Positions 15,278-24,107 of a DNA stretch of 39,941 nucleotides are shown here, piece after piece. Numbering within the stretch: position 1 is the stretch's first letter; each line of letters begins with the position of its first letter. Source of the stretch: Myxococcales bacterium (GTDB taxonomy: Bacteria > Myxococcota_A > UBA9042 > GCA-2863065); contig JADMJS010000500.1 in the NCBI GenBank assembly GCA_018780435.1, positions 1 through 39,941 on the forward strand, in the 5' to 3' direction. Both the position numbers and the translations under genes were made by a program. Below the pieces are notes generated by a model. That model saw nothing but the letters and a program-made list of their open reading frames with translations. It did not search any database and was not told where the DNA came from.

Positions 15278-17075
15278 TGAGGCCGCTGGCCTGGTTCGAT
15301 TCGCTCCAGGCGAGGCTCGGCCACTCGTTGCGGTAGAGCTGGGAGCGGCGGCCTTCATAGATGGCGGTCCAGAAGAGGTCGAGGTCGCCGTCGTTATCGA
15401 AGTCCCACGCGTTCGGGTTCGAGGGAGTCTCTTGGTAGCGGAGGCCGAAGTCGTCCGTGAGGTTGCGGAACGCGGTCCCGTCGCCGGGGTTGTAGTAGAG
15501 CGACTGTGGGTCGCTGAAGGAGATGAAGCGCGGGTGGGCGAGACGCGCGACGAAGACGTCGAGGCGGCCGTCGTGGTCGTAGTCGCCCCACGCGGCGCCG
15601 ATGGAGTGCCCGTAGGAGACGCTGCTGCCGAGCGGGGTCGCCTTGGCTTCGAGGCCGGTGGCTTTGCCCACGTCCGAGAAGACCCCGCCGTCGTTACGCA
15701 GGTGGAGGCTACGGTGCAGGCGGTAGTTCGTGACCAGGAGGTCCATGTCGCCGTCGCCGTCGTAGTCGGCGGGCGCGACGCCGCGCGACGCGTAACCCGG
15801 ACCCTGTGCCGCGTCGATGCCGGCGGCGACGCTCACGTCCTCGAAGGTGCCGTCGCCGCGATTGCGCCAGAGCTTGTCGCGGCTCGGGAGCCCGTCGTCC
15901 CAGCAGATGAAGTTGCCTTGGTAGAGGTCGAGCCAGCCGTCGCCGTCGTAGTCGAGCCACGCGCTCGCTTCCGTCGGCACGTGCTTTGGGCCCGGGACTC
16001 CGTTGCACGTGTGTTCTTGCGTGTCGTCGATGCCGCTCGCCAGCGTCACGTCCACGAAGGTCCCGCCGTCGTTCCGAAGCAATACATCGGCGTCCCCGGT
16101 GCCGAACCAGTCGGGATCGCCGTCGCCGTCGAAGTCCCCGAAGGCACCGCCGCCCCACGAGATTCCGGCCGGGAGTGCCGTCGCGCTCACGTCCTCGAAG
16201 GTGCCGTCGCCGCGACCGAGCCAAAGCCGGGCGGCGTCGCCCATGACGTCGAGATCGCCGTCGCCATCGACGTCGTCGAGGGACGCTCGGGAGATGCTCG
16301 GCGTCTCCGCGTCCATCGGCTCGAAGAGCTGGTCCTCGGGCGCGACCAGGTCCACCTGCTGCACCTCAAGCTCGACGAGGTAGTCGCCCGGCGCCGCTGA
16401 GAACACGGTCGGTGTGCCGGTCGCCGGGTCGGTGGCCTTGGACTGCCACAGCAGCGAGCTCGGGCTGAAGCCGGCAGGCGCCGCCGTTTGCGCGGCGTCC
16501 ACTCGAAGGCGCGGGCTGTCCGCCGACTCCCAGACGGTCGCTACGTAGAACATGCGCCCGGTCGGGATCTCGAGCGGCGGATCGAGCGGCACCGTCACGA
16601 AGGTCCCGGAGTCCGCCTTGGTCACGGCCTTCGAAGCGCGCGCCAGCTCGCGATCGAGAGAGAGCGAGATCCCGTCGCCGCCAAAGTCGTCGAGCACGCG
16701 CAAGGTGAGGGTGCCCGTGGCGGGCACGTCGATCTGCGCCCGTAACGCCCGGATTCGGAAGCGCCCTTCGATGTCGAAGCGCACGTACTCGACGAGGCCC
16801 GGCTCGGCCAAGGTCACCGCGCCGACGCCGGTGCCGTCGTGATAGGCGAGCCAGCGCCACTCGGTCGTCGAGGTCGGCTGCGGGCCGAGGTTCGGCAGGA
16901 CGGGGACTTCCACGGGCACGTCGACCGACGGAGCGGAATCCTCCGCGATGTCGCGTTCTTCCGCGTCGGTATAGGCAGGCGTCGTGTCGGGGATTGGCTC
17001 GACGGGGCTCGACGTCGATTCCGAACAGGAGAAGAGGAGAGAAGCCCCGAGGGCGAGAGGCGGCAAGCGAGTCAT
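14886..17075 (-). CDS. FG-GAP/VCBS-repeat lipoprotein with ASPIC/UnbV domain (CRTAC1-like)
   Basis: A 729-aa protein. The N-terminus MTRLPPLALGASLLFSCSES is a lipoprotein signal with lipobox LFSC, so it should be lipid-anchored outside the inner membrane. A Pro/Glu-rich linker and a ~170-residue beta-rich domain follow. Then come about seven FG-GAP/VCBS units with the Ca-binding pattern D-x-D-G-D-x-D (DVDGDGDLDVMGD, DFDGDGDPDWFG, DYDGDGWLDLYQG, DYDGDGDMDLLV, DYDHDGRLDVFV, DFDNDGDLDLFW, DLDNDGDLDLLA), forming a beta-propeller. The C-terminal ~90 residues are an ASPIC/UnbV domain. Such proteins are extracellular, probably for adhesion or binding. Its 3' end is duplicated at 13.7-14.1 kb. Confidence 0.92.
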   Translation of the reverse strand: MTRLPPLALGASLLFSCSESTSSPVEPIPDTTPAYTDAEERDIAEDSAPSVDVPVEVPVLPNLGPQPTSTTEWRWLAYHDGTGVGAVTLAEPGLVEYVRFDIEGRFRIRALRAQIDVPATGTLTLRVLDDFGGDGISLSLDRELARASKAVTKADSGTFVTVPLDPPLEIPTGRMFYVATVWESADSPRLRVDAAQTAAPAGFSPSSLLWQSKATDPATGTPTVFSAAPGDYLVELEVQQVDLVAPEDQLFEPMDAETPSISRASLDDVDGDGDLDVMGDAARLWLGRGDGTFEDVSATALPAGISWGGGAFGDFDGDGDPDWFGTGDADVLLRNDGGTFVDVTLASGIDDTQEHTCNGVPGPKHVPTEASAWLDYDGDGWLDLYQGNFICWDDGLPSRDKLWRNRGDGTFEDVSVAAGIDAAQGPGYASRGVAPADYDGDGDMDLLVTNYRLHRSLHLRNDGGVFSDVGKATGLEAKATPLGSSVSYGHSIGAAWGDYDHDGRLDVFVARLAHPRFISFSDPQSLYYNPGDGTAFRNLTDDFGLRYQETPSNPNAWDFDNDGDLDLFWTAIYEGRRSQLYRNEWPSLAWSESNQASGLIVLNGWGSITGDLDNDGDLDLLARTAFRNRNRFGHYALQIRPRGLGAGHSNTRGIGARVIAKVAGKERLQERAGSHGTGSGDSPWLHIGLGRATSAPVRVLFPTTGVVVDAGELTAGRYSVYEDGRVVRD

Positions 17076-17257
17076 GCCTCGGACTGTACCACTCTACTTC
17101 ACGCCCGGTCCCTTCGGCATCGGCACGAGATACTTCAGCGGGGCTACCACAAAGGCATAACGCCGTGCGAGCCTACCGGGACGATTCGGCTTGGCCGAAC
17201 CCGAGCGAAACACCACGAGCGCCGGTCTCGATGACCCGCGCCTACTTGGAGGGACCC

Positions 17258-17701
17258 ATGAAGAGCATCGCGACCGCCGTCTGGGAAGGTGGATTGAAAG
17301 ACGGCAAGGGGCGCATCGACGCCGTGAGCCGGGGTTCGTCCCCCGGCGCGTTCACCGGGCTACCCTACTCGTTCACTGAACGTTTCGAAGGCACGGACGG
17401 TCCGGGGACGACGCCGGAGCAGCTCATCGCGGCGGCTCACGCCTCGTGCTTCGCAATGGCGACGTCATCCGAGCTCGGGAAGGCCGGGTTCCCGCCCAGC
17501 CGGCTCACGGCTTCGGCCACGGTGACGATGCAGCCGGTCGACGGCAAGCCGACGGTCATTCGGTCGGACCTCGTGCTCGACGCGAGCGTCGCGGGCATCG
17601 ACGACGCGACCTTCCAGCGGGTCGTCCTCGGGTCGAAGGCCGGCTGCCCGATCTCGCGCCTCCTTCAGTGCGAGATCACGCTCGAGGCGCGACTCGTCTG
17701 A
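17258..17701 (+). CDS. OsmC-family peroxiredoxin
   Basis: A 147-aa protein. ATG 17258 follows GGAGGG at good spacing. The N-terminus MKSIATAVWEGGLKDGKG leads into a strand-rich half. The thiol centre is Cys 64 in AAAHASCFAMA and Cys 130 in GSKAGCPISRL, the two redox-active cysteines of OsmC/Ohr proteins that reduce organic hydroperoxides. GTTPEQLIAAAHASCFAM and length place it in the OsmC rather than the YhfA branch. It is cytoplasmic. It is divergent from the lipoprotein gene on its left. Confidence 0.93.
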   Translation: MKSIATAVWEGGLKDGKGRIDAVSRGSSPGAFTGLPYSFTERFEGTDGPGTTPEQLIAAAHASCFAMATSSELGKAGFPPSRLTASATVTMQPVDGKPTVIRSDLVLDASVAGIDDATFQRVVLGSKAGCPISRLLQCEITLEARLV

Positions 17702-17801
17702 GGACGCCCATCGAGTTGTGCGAGACGACATTTTTTGATGGGTCTTGCCAGCGTCGAACCGTGCCGCCACAGTCGGCCGATCAACGCCAGCAGGAGCCAT
17801 C

Positions 17802-19640
17802 ATGCCGCCTCGTCCCCCATCGCGACTCCGTAGTCGACTCGCCGCTCCCTTCTTGGCCATCGGCTGGTCTGCGCTCGCGCTCGGTGCAGGCTGCAAGAAG
17901 TCGGAACCGGCACCAACGCCGGCACCCGTTCCGGCCGCAACCCCGGTCGCCTCGCCCGCACCAGCCGCGTCACCGGCCCCGAACACGCTCGACGTCGCCC
18001 GCGCCGCTGAGCTGCTCGCGAAGTACGAGAAGCTCGCTGACAAGGCGTGCGCGTGTGAAGCAGCGGACTGCTACCAGCCGATCAAGGTCGCTGCCCAGGC
18101 GCAGGTGAAGGTCGACAAGGCGCTGAGCCTGAATGACGCCGATCGTTCGTCGATGCGAGCCGCTCTCGTTCGCCTCTATCAATGTGAACCCGGAGCCGAT
18201 GCTGGCAAACCGACGGCGGCGGCCGAAGCCGTCGAAGAGGTCCTCGAGGCCGACGCTGGCGAAGGTGAGGCCGAGCCCAGTGCCGAAGGGGAGGCCGTCG
18301 CGGAGGCAGCCGCCGCCGCACCCACGCCGACCCCGGCCGTCGCAGCAGCGCCCGCCGAGGCGGAGGAGGCGGAGGAAGCGGGCGAAGAGGAGGCCGAAGA
18401 GGCCGGGGAAGAACCCGCCGAAGAGGGCGAGGCCGAAGAAGGCGAGGCCGAAGAAGGCGAGGCGGTGGAGGCACCCACGGAGGCCGCCGCCGCCCCAGCC
18501 GCCGCCGAAGCAGCCCCAGCCGAGCCCGCGCCAACCGGAGCGCCCGGGACGATCACAGAGGCCTGGTTCAACCAAGTCGCAGGCGTCCCCTACGGCGACG
18601 AGTTCGTCGACTTCTTTGAAAAACAGGGTGTTACGTCGGCGGGTCAGGTCTGGGGGAAGTCGCTCGAGACCATCTCGTCCAAGTACCCCGACGCCGCCGA
18701 GACCGAGATCCAAGACGTCCGTCCCTACTTCAGCTCGTTCATCCAAGAGACCGAATCGACCAATGACTCGGACAAGACGGTCGTGCTCGTGGCCGGTTTC
18801 TATGAAAACCAGCTCTTTCAGCTCTCGCTCAAGCTCCAGAAGTCGGAAGCAGACATGAAAGACCAGCTCGCCGAGAAGCTCGGTCGCGAATGGGACCGCG
18901 TCATCGACGACGGATACCAGGTCAAAGGCTACGTCTGGGACCTCCCCGGCCACATCGTGAAGGTCCGCGAGAAGGGCCCCTACCGCACGATCGTCATTGC
19001 GGACGCCGCACGGGCCGCGAAGTTCGCCGAGGCCGACGCCGACGCGGTGCAAGCCGAGATCGCCAATACGAAGGGGCTCGAGCTCATGACCCGATTCCCG
19101 CGGACGCCGAACAGCCGCGCGGCGCTCGCCAAGTTCAACGAGGCGCTCGGGCTCGTGGAGGGGTATGGCCACGCGCAGGTGAACCTCTGCAACCTGCATT
19201 GGACGGCGTGGGGCGACTACGACGCGGCGAGACGGGCGTGCAAGGCGGCGCTCGACTCCCGCGAGAGCGACGTTCGTGCGGAAGCGACGCTCTACCTCGG
19301 GCTCATCGCCAACGCGACGGGCGACACGGGCGCCGGCCGAACGCTACTGTCTCAAGCCGCCGCGATGGAGACGGAGGATGGTTACGCCCCCGCCCGCGCC
19401 AAGAAGCACCTCGCGTTCATGCGCGGGTCGGCCAATCGCAGTCAATTCCTCTCGCTGCTCGACGATCTCGTTTGCGCCGCCGCCGAGAACGACACCGAGC
19501 GTGGAGAGCGCCTCATGGCCTCACTCGGCGCCCCAGAGGACGCGATTCAAGCCATGGCCAACGGGCTGGGGATCACGGCCGATGACATGCTCGCCCGTGA
19601 CAAGGGCCGCTGCGTGAGTCGCTCCGGACAGACTTGGTGA
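17802..19640 (+). CDS. Large lipoprotein with Ala/Glu-rich linker and helical C-terminal domain
   Basis: A 612-aa protein from ATG 17802 (AGGAG upstream). Lipoprotein signal: basic N-terminus, hydrophobic stretch, lipobox LGAGC then KKSEP. A short Pro/Ala linker leads to a small Cys-containing helical domain (LADKACACEAADCYQPIKVA). Then come ~110 residues of almost only Ala, Glu, Pro and Gly, with tandem EEGEAEEGEAEEGEA units. The C-terminal ~370 residues are folded, with a mixed region (YGDEFVDFFEKQGVTSAGQV) and TPR-like helix pairs (ALGLVEGYGHAQVNLCNLHW, ARRACKAALDSRESDVRAEA). Many Myxococcota lipoproteins combine such a flexible acidic stalk with a TPR-like head. The function is unknown. 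Confidence 0.8.
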   Translation: MPPRPPSRLRSRLAAPFLAIGWSALALGAGCKKSEPAPTPAPVPAATPVASPAPAASPAPNTLDVARAAELLAKYEKLADKACACEAADCYQPIKVAAQAQVKVDKALSLNDADRSSMRAALVRLYQCEPGADAGKPTAAAEAVEEVLEADAGEGEAEPSAEGEAVAEAAAAAPTPTPAVAAAPAEAEEAEEAGEEEAEEAGEEPAEEGEAEEGEAEEGEAVEAPTEAAAAPAAAEAAPAEPAPTGAPGTITEAWFNQVAGVPYGDEFVDFFEKQGVTSAGQVWGKSLETISSKYPDAAETEIQDVRPYFSSFIQETESTNDSDKTVVLVAGFYENQLFQLSLKLQKSEADMKDQLAEKLGREWDRVIDDGYQVKGYVWDLPGHIVKVREKGPYRTIVIADAARAAKFAEADADAVQAEIANTKGLELMTRFPRTPNSRAALAKFNEALGLVEGYGHAQVNLCNLHWTAWGDYDAARRACKAALDSRESDVRAEATLYLGLIANATGDTGAGRTLLSQAAAMETEDGYAPARAKKHLAFMRGSANRSQFLSLLDDLVCAAAENDTERGERLMASLGAPEDAIQAMANGLGITADDMLARDKGRCVSRSGQTW

Positions 19641-19833
19641 AAAATTCGATCGGTTCCGGAAATCTCACACAAGGTGCGCGGAGTCGGAATAGACTCAGCG
19701 CGCCGTCGGGTTCAAACGCCCGTCTACGCAGAAGCGTTCAATCGCTTGCTTGGCTCGCCGTGGGGGCGAGCGCCCCATTCCTCGTTCGAGGACGGGCCGA
19801 ATGAACGTCGAGCACAAAGCAAGAGGAGTTCAA

Positions 19834-20220
19834 ATGCGTCGTTCCTGGAATGTTCGTCTGGCGGGTGCCATGTCTCTGCTCGCGCTCACGGTCGCCGTGA
19901 CCGCCAGTGCCCGTGAAGACGAGAAGAAGACCGGTACGGTCAAAGTCGTCAACGAGTCAGATTGGGCTCTGAACAACCTCTTCATGTCGCCCGCCAACGA
20001 GACCGAGTGGGGTCCCGATCAGCTCGGCGACGAGCTCATCAAGAAGGGCGGTACCTTCACGCTGAGCAAGATCCCCTGCGACATCTACGATGTGAAGCTC
20101 GTCGACGAAGACGGCGACGAGTGCGTCGTGGAAGACGTCAACGTCTGCGGCGGCAAGGAGACCTGGACCATCACCAGCAAGGACCTGCTGAAGTGCCAGG
20201 AAGCCTCGAAAGAGGACTGA
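19834..20220 (+). CDS. Small secreted beta-rich protein
   Basis: A 128-aa protein from ATG 19834 (AGGAG upstream; an in-frame upstream ATG is less likely). A signal peptide (MRRSWNVRLAGAMSLLALTV, cleavage near ASA-RED) precedes a compact domain of ~100 residues. NESDWALNNLFMSPANETEW, then GPDQLGDELIKKGGTFTLSK, and an acidic DEDGDECVVEDV segment with three Cys residues in the mature part are visible. This looks like a widespread family of small exported proteins with an N-x-S-x(n)-LY/F-x-SP...WG-x-D-x-LG pattern, whose function is not established. A strong hairpin follows the stop codon, so the gene is probably transcribed alone. Confidence 0.75.
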   Translation: MRRSWNVRLAGAMSLLALTVAVTASAREDEKKTGTVKVVNESDWALNNLFMSPANETEWGPDQLGDELIKKGGTFTLSKIPCDIYDVKLVDEDGDECVVEDVNVCGGKETWTITSKDLLKCQEASKED

Positions 20221-20232
20221 CCTCGGCTGGCG

Positions 20233-20256
20233 CCGTGGGCCTCTCGGGGCCCACGG
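20233..20256 (+). terminator. GC-rich hairpin, probable terminator
   Basis: CCGTGGGCC (20233-20241) pairs perfectly with GGCCCACGG (20248-20256) around a 6-base loop, 12 bp after the stop of the small secreted protein. No T-run follows, so it is not a textbook intrinsic terminator. It may work as a stem-only terminator or as an mRNA 3' stabiliser. Confidence 0.55.
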
Positions 20257-20282
20257 ACGCCGCGTCCGTCGTGACGCCCCAG

Positions 20283-21107
20283 ATGCGCGCACTAGCGGCC
20301 GTCGCGGCTCGATGCGCGGGGGGAACACTCGGGTCTCACGCGCGAATAACAGTACACTTCCAGCCGGACCGGCTGCACAGTGGCCGGACATTACTGTACA
20401 TTCTGGCGCGAGACGGTGTCTACCGTTCTCAGTTCGAGACCGGCACGAGCAACGGTGGCCTGACCGCGGTCGTCGGTGGCGACCGTTGGCGCTGGGAAAG
20501 TGCACTCTTCGACGGGGCCTATGACGACGCCCCGGCCGTCGAGAGGCCGAAGTACGGCTCTCTCGATCAGAAGGGGGCCGCGTACGGCGCGTCGCCTCGC
20601 TTCGGCTCGGCCTTTCTGCGCCTCCGCTCCGACTGCCTACGGCGCGCCACCTTCTGCTTCCCTGACAGCGTCTTCGGGCCCACGTGGTTCGCGACGCACG
20701 ATCGCCTGGCGACGCTCCCGGAGTCGCACCCGGCGGTCTCCGATCCGCTCGATGACTACGTGGAGGTTCATCTCCACGGCACACTGAACGTCGCCCATGA
20801 CGTCGAAGCGTTGGTACTCGACCCCTGCTTTCAGGGCACCGACGTCGAACGAGACGCCGAAGGTCTCCCCTGCCCCATCGAGTGGCACCCCGGGTTCCGG
20901 CTCGACGTGGCCACCTTGGAAGCTCAGGAAGCGTACCGCGGTCCCGCGGCCGTCGCGCTGGGTCGCGAACTGAGCGTAGACGGCTGGCTCACACCGCGCG
21001 AGCTCGGCGTGGCCGCCCGAGAGGGCCGCACCTCGGCGCAGACCCTCAAGCACCTGTGGCATCTCCTCGCCGCGTTCGGTCGGCGACGCGACGACGGGCG
21101 GCCGTGA
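20283..21107 (+). CDS. DUF3626-family protein
   Basis: About 274 aa from ATG 20283; an in-frame GTG at 20271 is an alternative start. ITVHFQPDR, ILARDGVYRSQFETGTSNGG, GGDRWRWESALFDGAYD and RPKYGSLDQ, plus APRFGSAFLRLR-like motifs, match the conserved blocks of DUF3626 as I know the family. One of the usual His residues of the H-F-H-P-D-R block is Gln here. No signal peptide is present. The biochemical function of the family is not established. The 3' end overlaps the convergent MYXO-CTERM gene by 62 bp. The nearest upstream gene is separated by the hairpin. Confidence 0.85.
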   Translation: MRALAAVAARCAGGTLGSHARITVHFQPDRLHSGRTLLYILARDGVYRSQFETGTSNGGLTAVVGGDRWRWESALFDGAYDDAPAVERPKYGSLDQKGAAYGASPRFGSAFLRLRSDCLRRATFCFPDSVFGPTWFATHDRLATLPESHPAVSDPLDDYVEVHLHGTLNVAHDVEALVLDPCFQGTDVERDAEGLPCPIEWHPGFRLDVATLEAQEAYRGPAAVALGRELSVDGWLTPRELGVAAREGRTSAQTLKHLWHLLAAFGRRRDDGRP

Positions 21108-22284
21108 ACGCCGCTAGGACCAGCACGACGGCGCCCCACGCGGCCGGAGCCGAGTTCGACGACTGCGTGCAGCCCGCGGTGGCCGCCCGATGACTGGCAA
21201 CGACAGGCTCGTCGACGACTTCGGGCACATCGCCGCGCGTCACCGGTGAGTCAGCGGGACCCGGCGGCTCCGCCAAAGCGCCACGGGTCGTGGCCTCGTC
21301 CGGCGAGTAGGTCCACACGGTCGTCCGCGACGTCACGCTCTCGGCGGCGTAGTCGACCGAGAGCGCATATTTCGAGAGGCCCACGCCGCCCCCAAGGGCC
21401 AGCTCGGGCGGCTCCCAGTAGCTCGATCGTCCGAGTCGGTCGCGGAACCGGAGCGAGCGCAGGTACCAGCGGCCATTCGACGCGGGTGGCGCCCAGTCGT
21501 CACCGACGGCGTTCAGCCAGCCGCGGTCCCTTAGGCGCCGCTCGCCACGACAGATCGTTTGCCCGTCCGCTCCCGGCGGGTCGCACCGTAGGACCGCGTC
21601 GAGCACTTTGCCGTCGCTGGGTTTGCCATCGCTGCCCAGGGGTTCGAGCCATGCGGTGACTTCCGCCACCCCTGCGAGGTCGTCCTCGAGCGTGACCTCG
21701 ATCCCCGGCGCAGTCGGCGGGACGAGGCCCGTCGGCATCGCGACCGCGAGCAGGGTGGGCCGGTCGAAGTCACCGTCGGTCGTGTTGAGAGTCGGCGATC
21801 CCTTGCCGAGCCAGAGGATTGGCTCAGCGACGCCAAGCGCGCGGACCGAGGGGTACGCCCCGTGTGGCGCGAATGGCGGGAACACCAGCTCACCACAGAG
21901 GGAGGGGCCGTCAGACGTGGTGCAGCCCCTCAGGACCACGGGGACTTCGAAGTCATCGCCATCCGCCCGGAGATAGAGCGTGAGCCCATCCCGCCAACGG
22001 GTCTCCTCGAGGGCTTCGGCACAGGTGTCGGCGCCCGATGAACACGAGCCGGAGTCAGAGCTCGGGAACCACTGCGCCTCGGGCGCGGCACATGCCGCCG
22101 AGATGTCGAGGAAGACACGGACAGGCAACGTCTCGCCAGAACGTACGCCGTTCCACGCGAAGTCCATCCCGACGACGGCATCTGCCAGGGTGACGCTGGG
22201 GCCCTTGGCCTCCGCGACGGACGAGACTCCGAGCAGGCCCAGTGCGGCGAGCGGAACACGGAAGAAGGAAGGGGTCAGGTACAC
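21046..22284 (-). CDS. Secreted protein with MYXO-CTERM-like tail
   Basis: A 412-aa protein. I place the start at GTG 22284 (GGAG 7 bp upstream), giving a clean signal peptide (YLTPSFFRVPLAALGLLGVS, cleavage near AEA-KGP); a TTG at 22323 is also in frame. The body is beta-rich with several Cys pairs (SDSGSCSSGADTCAEALEE, LRGCTTSDGPSLCGELVFPP, LRCDPPGADGQTICRGERR). The end is AGCTQSSNSAPAAWGAVVLV followed by an Ala-rich helix and RRR, a MYXO-CTERM-type tail with an unusually long basic tail after it. It is probably exported and surface-anchored. No domain was recognised. Its last 62 bp lie antisense to the end of the DUF3626 gene. Confidence 0.75.
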   Translation of the reverse strand: MYLTPSFFRVPLAALGLLGVSSVAEAKGPSVTLADAVVGMDFAWNGVRSGETLPVRVFLDISAACAAPEAQWFPSSDSGSCSSGADTCAEALEETRWRDGLTLYLRADGDDFEVPVVLRGCTTSDGPSLCGELVFPPFAPHGAYPSVRALGVAEPILWLGKGSPTLNTTDGDFDRPTLLAVAMPTGLVPPTAPGIEVTLEDDLAGVAEVTAWLEPLGSDGKPSDGKVLDAVLRCDPPGADGQTICRGERRLRDRGWLNAVGDDWAPPASNGRWYLRSLRFRDRLGRSSYWEPPELALGGGVGLSKYALSVDYAAESVTSRTTVWTYSPDEATTRGALAEPPGPADSPVTRGDVPEVVDEPVVASHRAATAGCTQSSNSAPAAWGAVVLVLAAFTAARRRVADRTRRGDATGA

Positions 22285-22537
22285 GGTGTGGCTCCAAACG
22301 CCAAAGAGGTTGAAGGCTACCAATGCACCCGCCGCGCCAACGCCATCTCATTGATATTATTGGCGCGCTAAAGTCGCAATTGTAACCGACGATGACACAC
22401 TAGAGCCAGAATGTAATCCCGGAGGTCACCGGCGCCACCGTGTTGGAAATTCGCAGCGGGGACTTGACGGATGTTCAGCTATCGGGCTTCATCGACGGGC
22501 TCACGACATGACGCGCTCACGCGCACCCGGAGACCCC

Positions 22538-22990
22538 ATGGCGAAGCCCATCCCCGACGGCTATCACACGGTTACCCCCTACCTCGCGCTGGCCGACGCC
22601 AACAAGGCGATCGAGTTCTACAAGGCGGCCCTTGGCGCCGAAGAGCTGTTCCGCCTGCCCATGCCTGACGGCTCGGTCGCGCACGCCGAGCTACGCATCG
22701 GGAACAGCGTCGTCATGGTCTCATCGGAGATGCCCGACTGGGGTGCCGTCAGCGCACGAACGCTCGGTGGAACCCCGGTTGGCATGATGGTCTACACCAC
22801 GGATGTCGACGCACTCGCGGAACGTTTCGTCGCGGCAGGCGGCAAGGTCGTTCGGCCCCTCGCCGATCAGTTCTACGGCGACCGCACGGGCCAGTTCGTC
22901 TGCCCTGAAGGCTACAAGTGGACGCTCGGCCAACACATCGAAGACGTGTCACCTGAGGAGATGACGCGCCGCATGGCGGCCATGGGCTGA
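22538..22990 (+). CDS. PhnB-like VOC-family protein
   Basis: A 150-aa protein. ATG 22538 is preceded by GGAG. It opens IPDGYHTVTPYLALADANKA and IEFYKAALGAEE, contains HAELRIGNSVVMVSSE and VYTTDVDAL, and ends DQFYGDRTGQFVCPEGYKW and HIEDVSPEEMTRRM. These are typical PhnB/glyoxalase-like VOC motifs, including the GDRTG loop. It is a cytoplasmic protein of unknown substrate. It is similar in architecture to the VOC gene at 9.4 kb, so the two may be paralogues. Confidence 0.92.
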   Translation: MAKPIPDGYHTVTPYLALADANKAIEFYKAALGAEELFRLPMPDGSVAHAELRIGNSVVMVSSEMPDWGAVSARTLGGTPVGMMVYTTDVDALAERFVAAGGKVVRPLADQFYGDRTGQFVCPEGYKWTLGQHIEDVSPEEMTRRMAAMG

Positions 22991-23135
22991 GCCCTGGCAC
23001 TACCGCGAGCGGACGTGCAGCGATCGACAGCGGTCGCGGCTGCACTCCGACCACCGGCTGCTCAGCGCTTCGTCCAAGTCGTCGCTGAGCGGGCTTGGCC
23101 ATCGTCACCGGGCCCGTGAGGCGTCCTGCCTCCTG

Positions 23136-24107
23136 TCAAAAGTGGCTGAACCCAACGTCCACGGTCAGCGCCACCGGCTTCCCACTTCGGAGCCATCCGA
23201 TACCGGCGCCGGCCACGACCTCGCCGATACACGTCGCGTGGCAAGGCGGTGGGCCGTCCCCGGTAAAGAGCAGCTCGTAGTCCTCCCCGCCGTGAAGCAT
23301 GAAGTGTGTGGCTCGGTCCGGGCTCACGAGCGCAAGTCCCGGGTGCGGGGGGAGTCGGTCGAGGTCAAGCTCGAGGCGAACACCGCTGGCCGCCGCGAGA
23401 CGCGACGCGTCCTGCGCGAGCCCGTCGGAGAGGTCCATACATGCCCCAACGCCAAACCACCGCGACAGCGCGGCGCCCTCCCGCAGCCTGGGCGTCGGCG
23501 TCCGGTGCGCCTCGATAGCGCTGGGTACGAGCTCGGCGCGCGGTAGGCCCGTCTGCAACACCGAGAGCCCGAGCGCGGATCCGCCAAGCGATCCCGTGAC
23601 ATAGACCGACTGCCCGACTCGTGCACTGCGCCGAAGGAGCGGCTTATCCGAGACCAGCCGCCCGAGCACCGACAAGGACAAGCACACCGGGCCGGGACTG
23701 CCCGTCACATCGCCGCCGCAGACGGTCATGCCGACGCGTGTGGCCTCCGCGGCCACCCCATCGAGGAGCGACAGCACCCAGGACCATGGCAGGTCCTTCG
23801 GCAGGCTGGCCGTGAAGAGCGCGTAGGTCGGGACGCCCCCCATTGCCGCGATATCGCTGACGTTCACAGCGACCAGCTTGCGGCCGATCGTGGCCGCCGG
23901 GCTCCAAGCCCGGTCGAAGTGGACGCCCTCCATCATGGCGTCGGCAACGGCGACGACAGGCTGAGGGTGGCGAAAGACCGCGCCATCGTCGCCGATTCCG
24001 ACGTCGAGGGGTTGGGGCGTGGTGAAGCGCTCCACTATGGCGGCAATGAGTGCGGATTCGCCGTGGTCCGCGAGCGTGCCCGCGGCCGACAGCAAGGTCG
24101 CCGTCAC
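23136..24107 (-). CDS. thiL: Thiamine-monophosphate kinase
   Basis: A 323-aa protein starting at GTG 24107. It phosphorylates thiamine monophosphate to thiamine diphosphate, the last step of cofactor synthesis. The ATP/Mg motif LDVGIGDDGAVF near the N-terminus, VSDIAAMGGVPTYALFTASL, CGGDVTGSPG, CMDLSDGLAQDASRLAAASG and GGEDYELLFTG are all present and in the PurM/ThiL order. Length is normal. The start overlaps the dnaJ stop by 4 bp (GTGA), making it the third gene of a dnaK-dnaJ-thiL operon, an unusual partner for the chaperones. Confidence 0.95.
   Translation of the reverse strand: MTATLLSAAGTLADHGESALIAAIVERFTTPQPLDVGIGDDGAVFRHPQPVVAVADAMMEGVHFDRAWSPAATIGRKLVAVNVSDIAAMGGVPTYALFTASLPKDLPWSWVLSLLDGVAAEATRVGMTVCGGDVTGSPGPVCLSLSVLGRLVSDKPLLRRSARVGQSVYVTGSLGGSALGLSVLQTGLPRAELVPSAIEAHRTPTPRLREGAALSRWFGVGACMDLSDGLAQDASRLAAASGVRLELDLDRLPPHPGLALVSPDRATHFMLHGGEDYELLFTGDGPPPCHATCIGEVVAGAGIGWLRSGKPVALTVDVGFSHF

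Noticed and set aside
14340..16400. Very long open frame on the plus strand opposite the FG-GAP lipoprotein gene
   Set aside because: The repeated Asp-Gly codons of the minus-strand gene give a stop-free antisense frame. The translation is Val/Glu/Arg-rich, follows the same repeats, and has no start context or domain.
17705..17745. CCCATC/GATGGG inverted repeat with a T-run after osmC
   Set aside because: The run of T lies in the loop rather than after the stem, and the stem is only 6 bp, so it does not support an intrinsic terminator.
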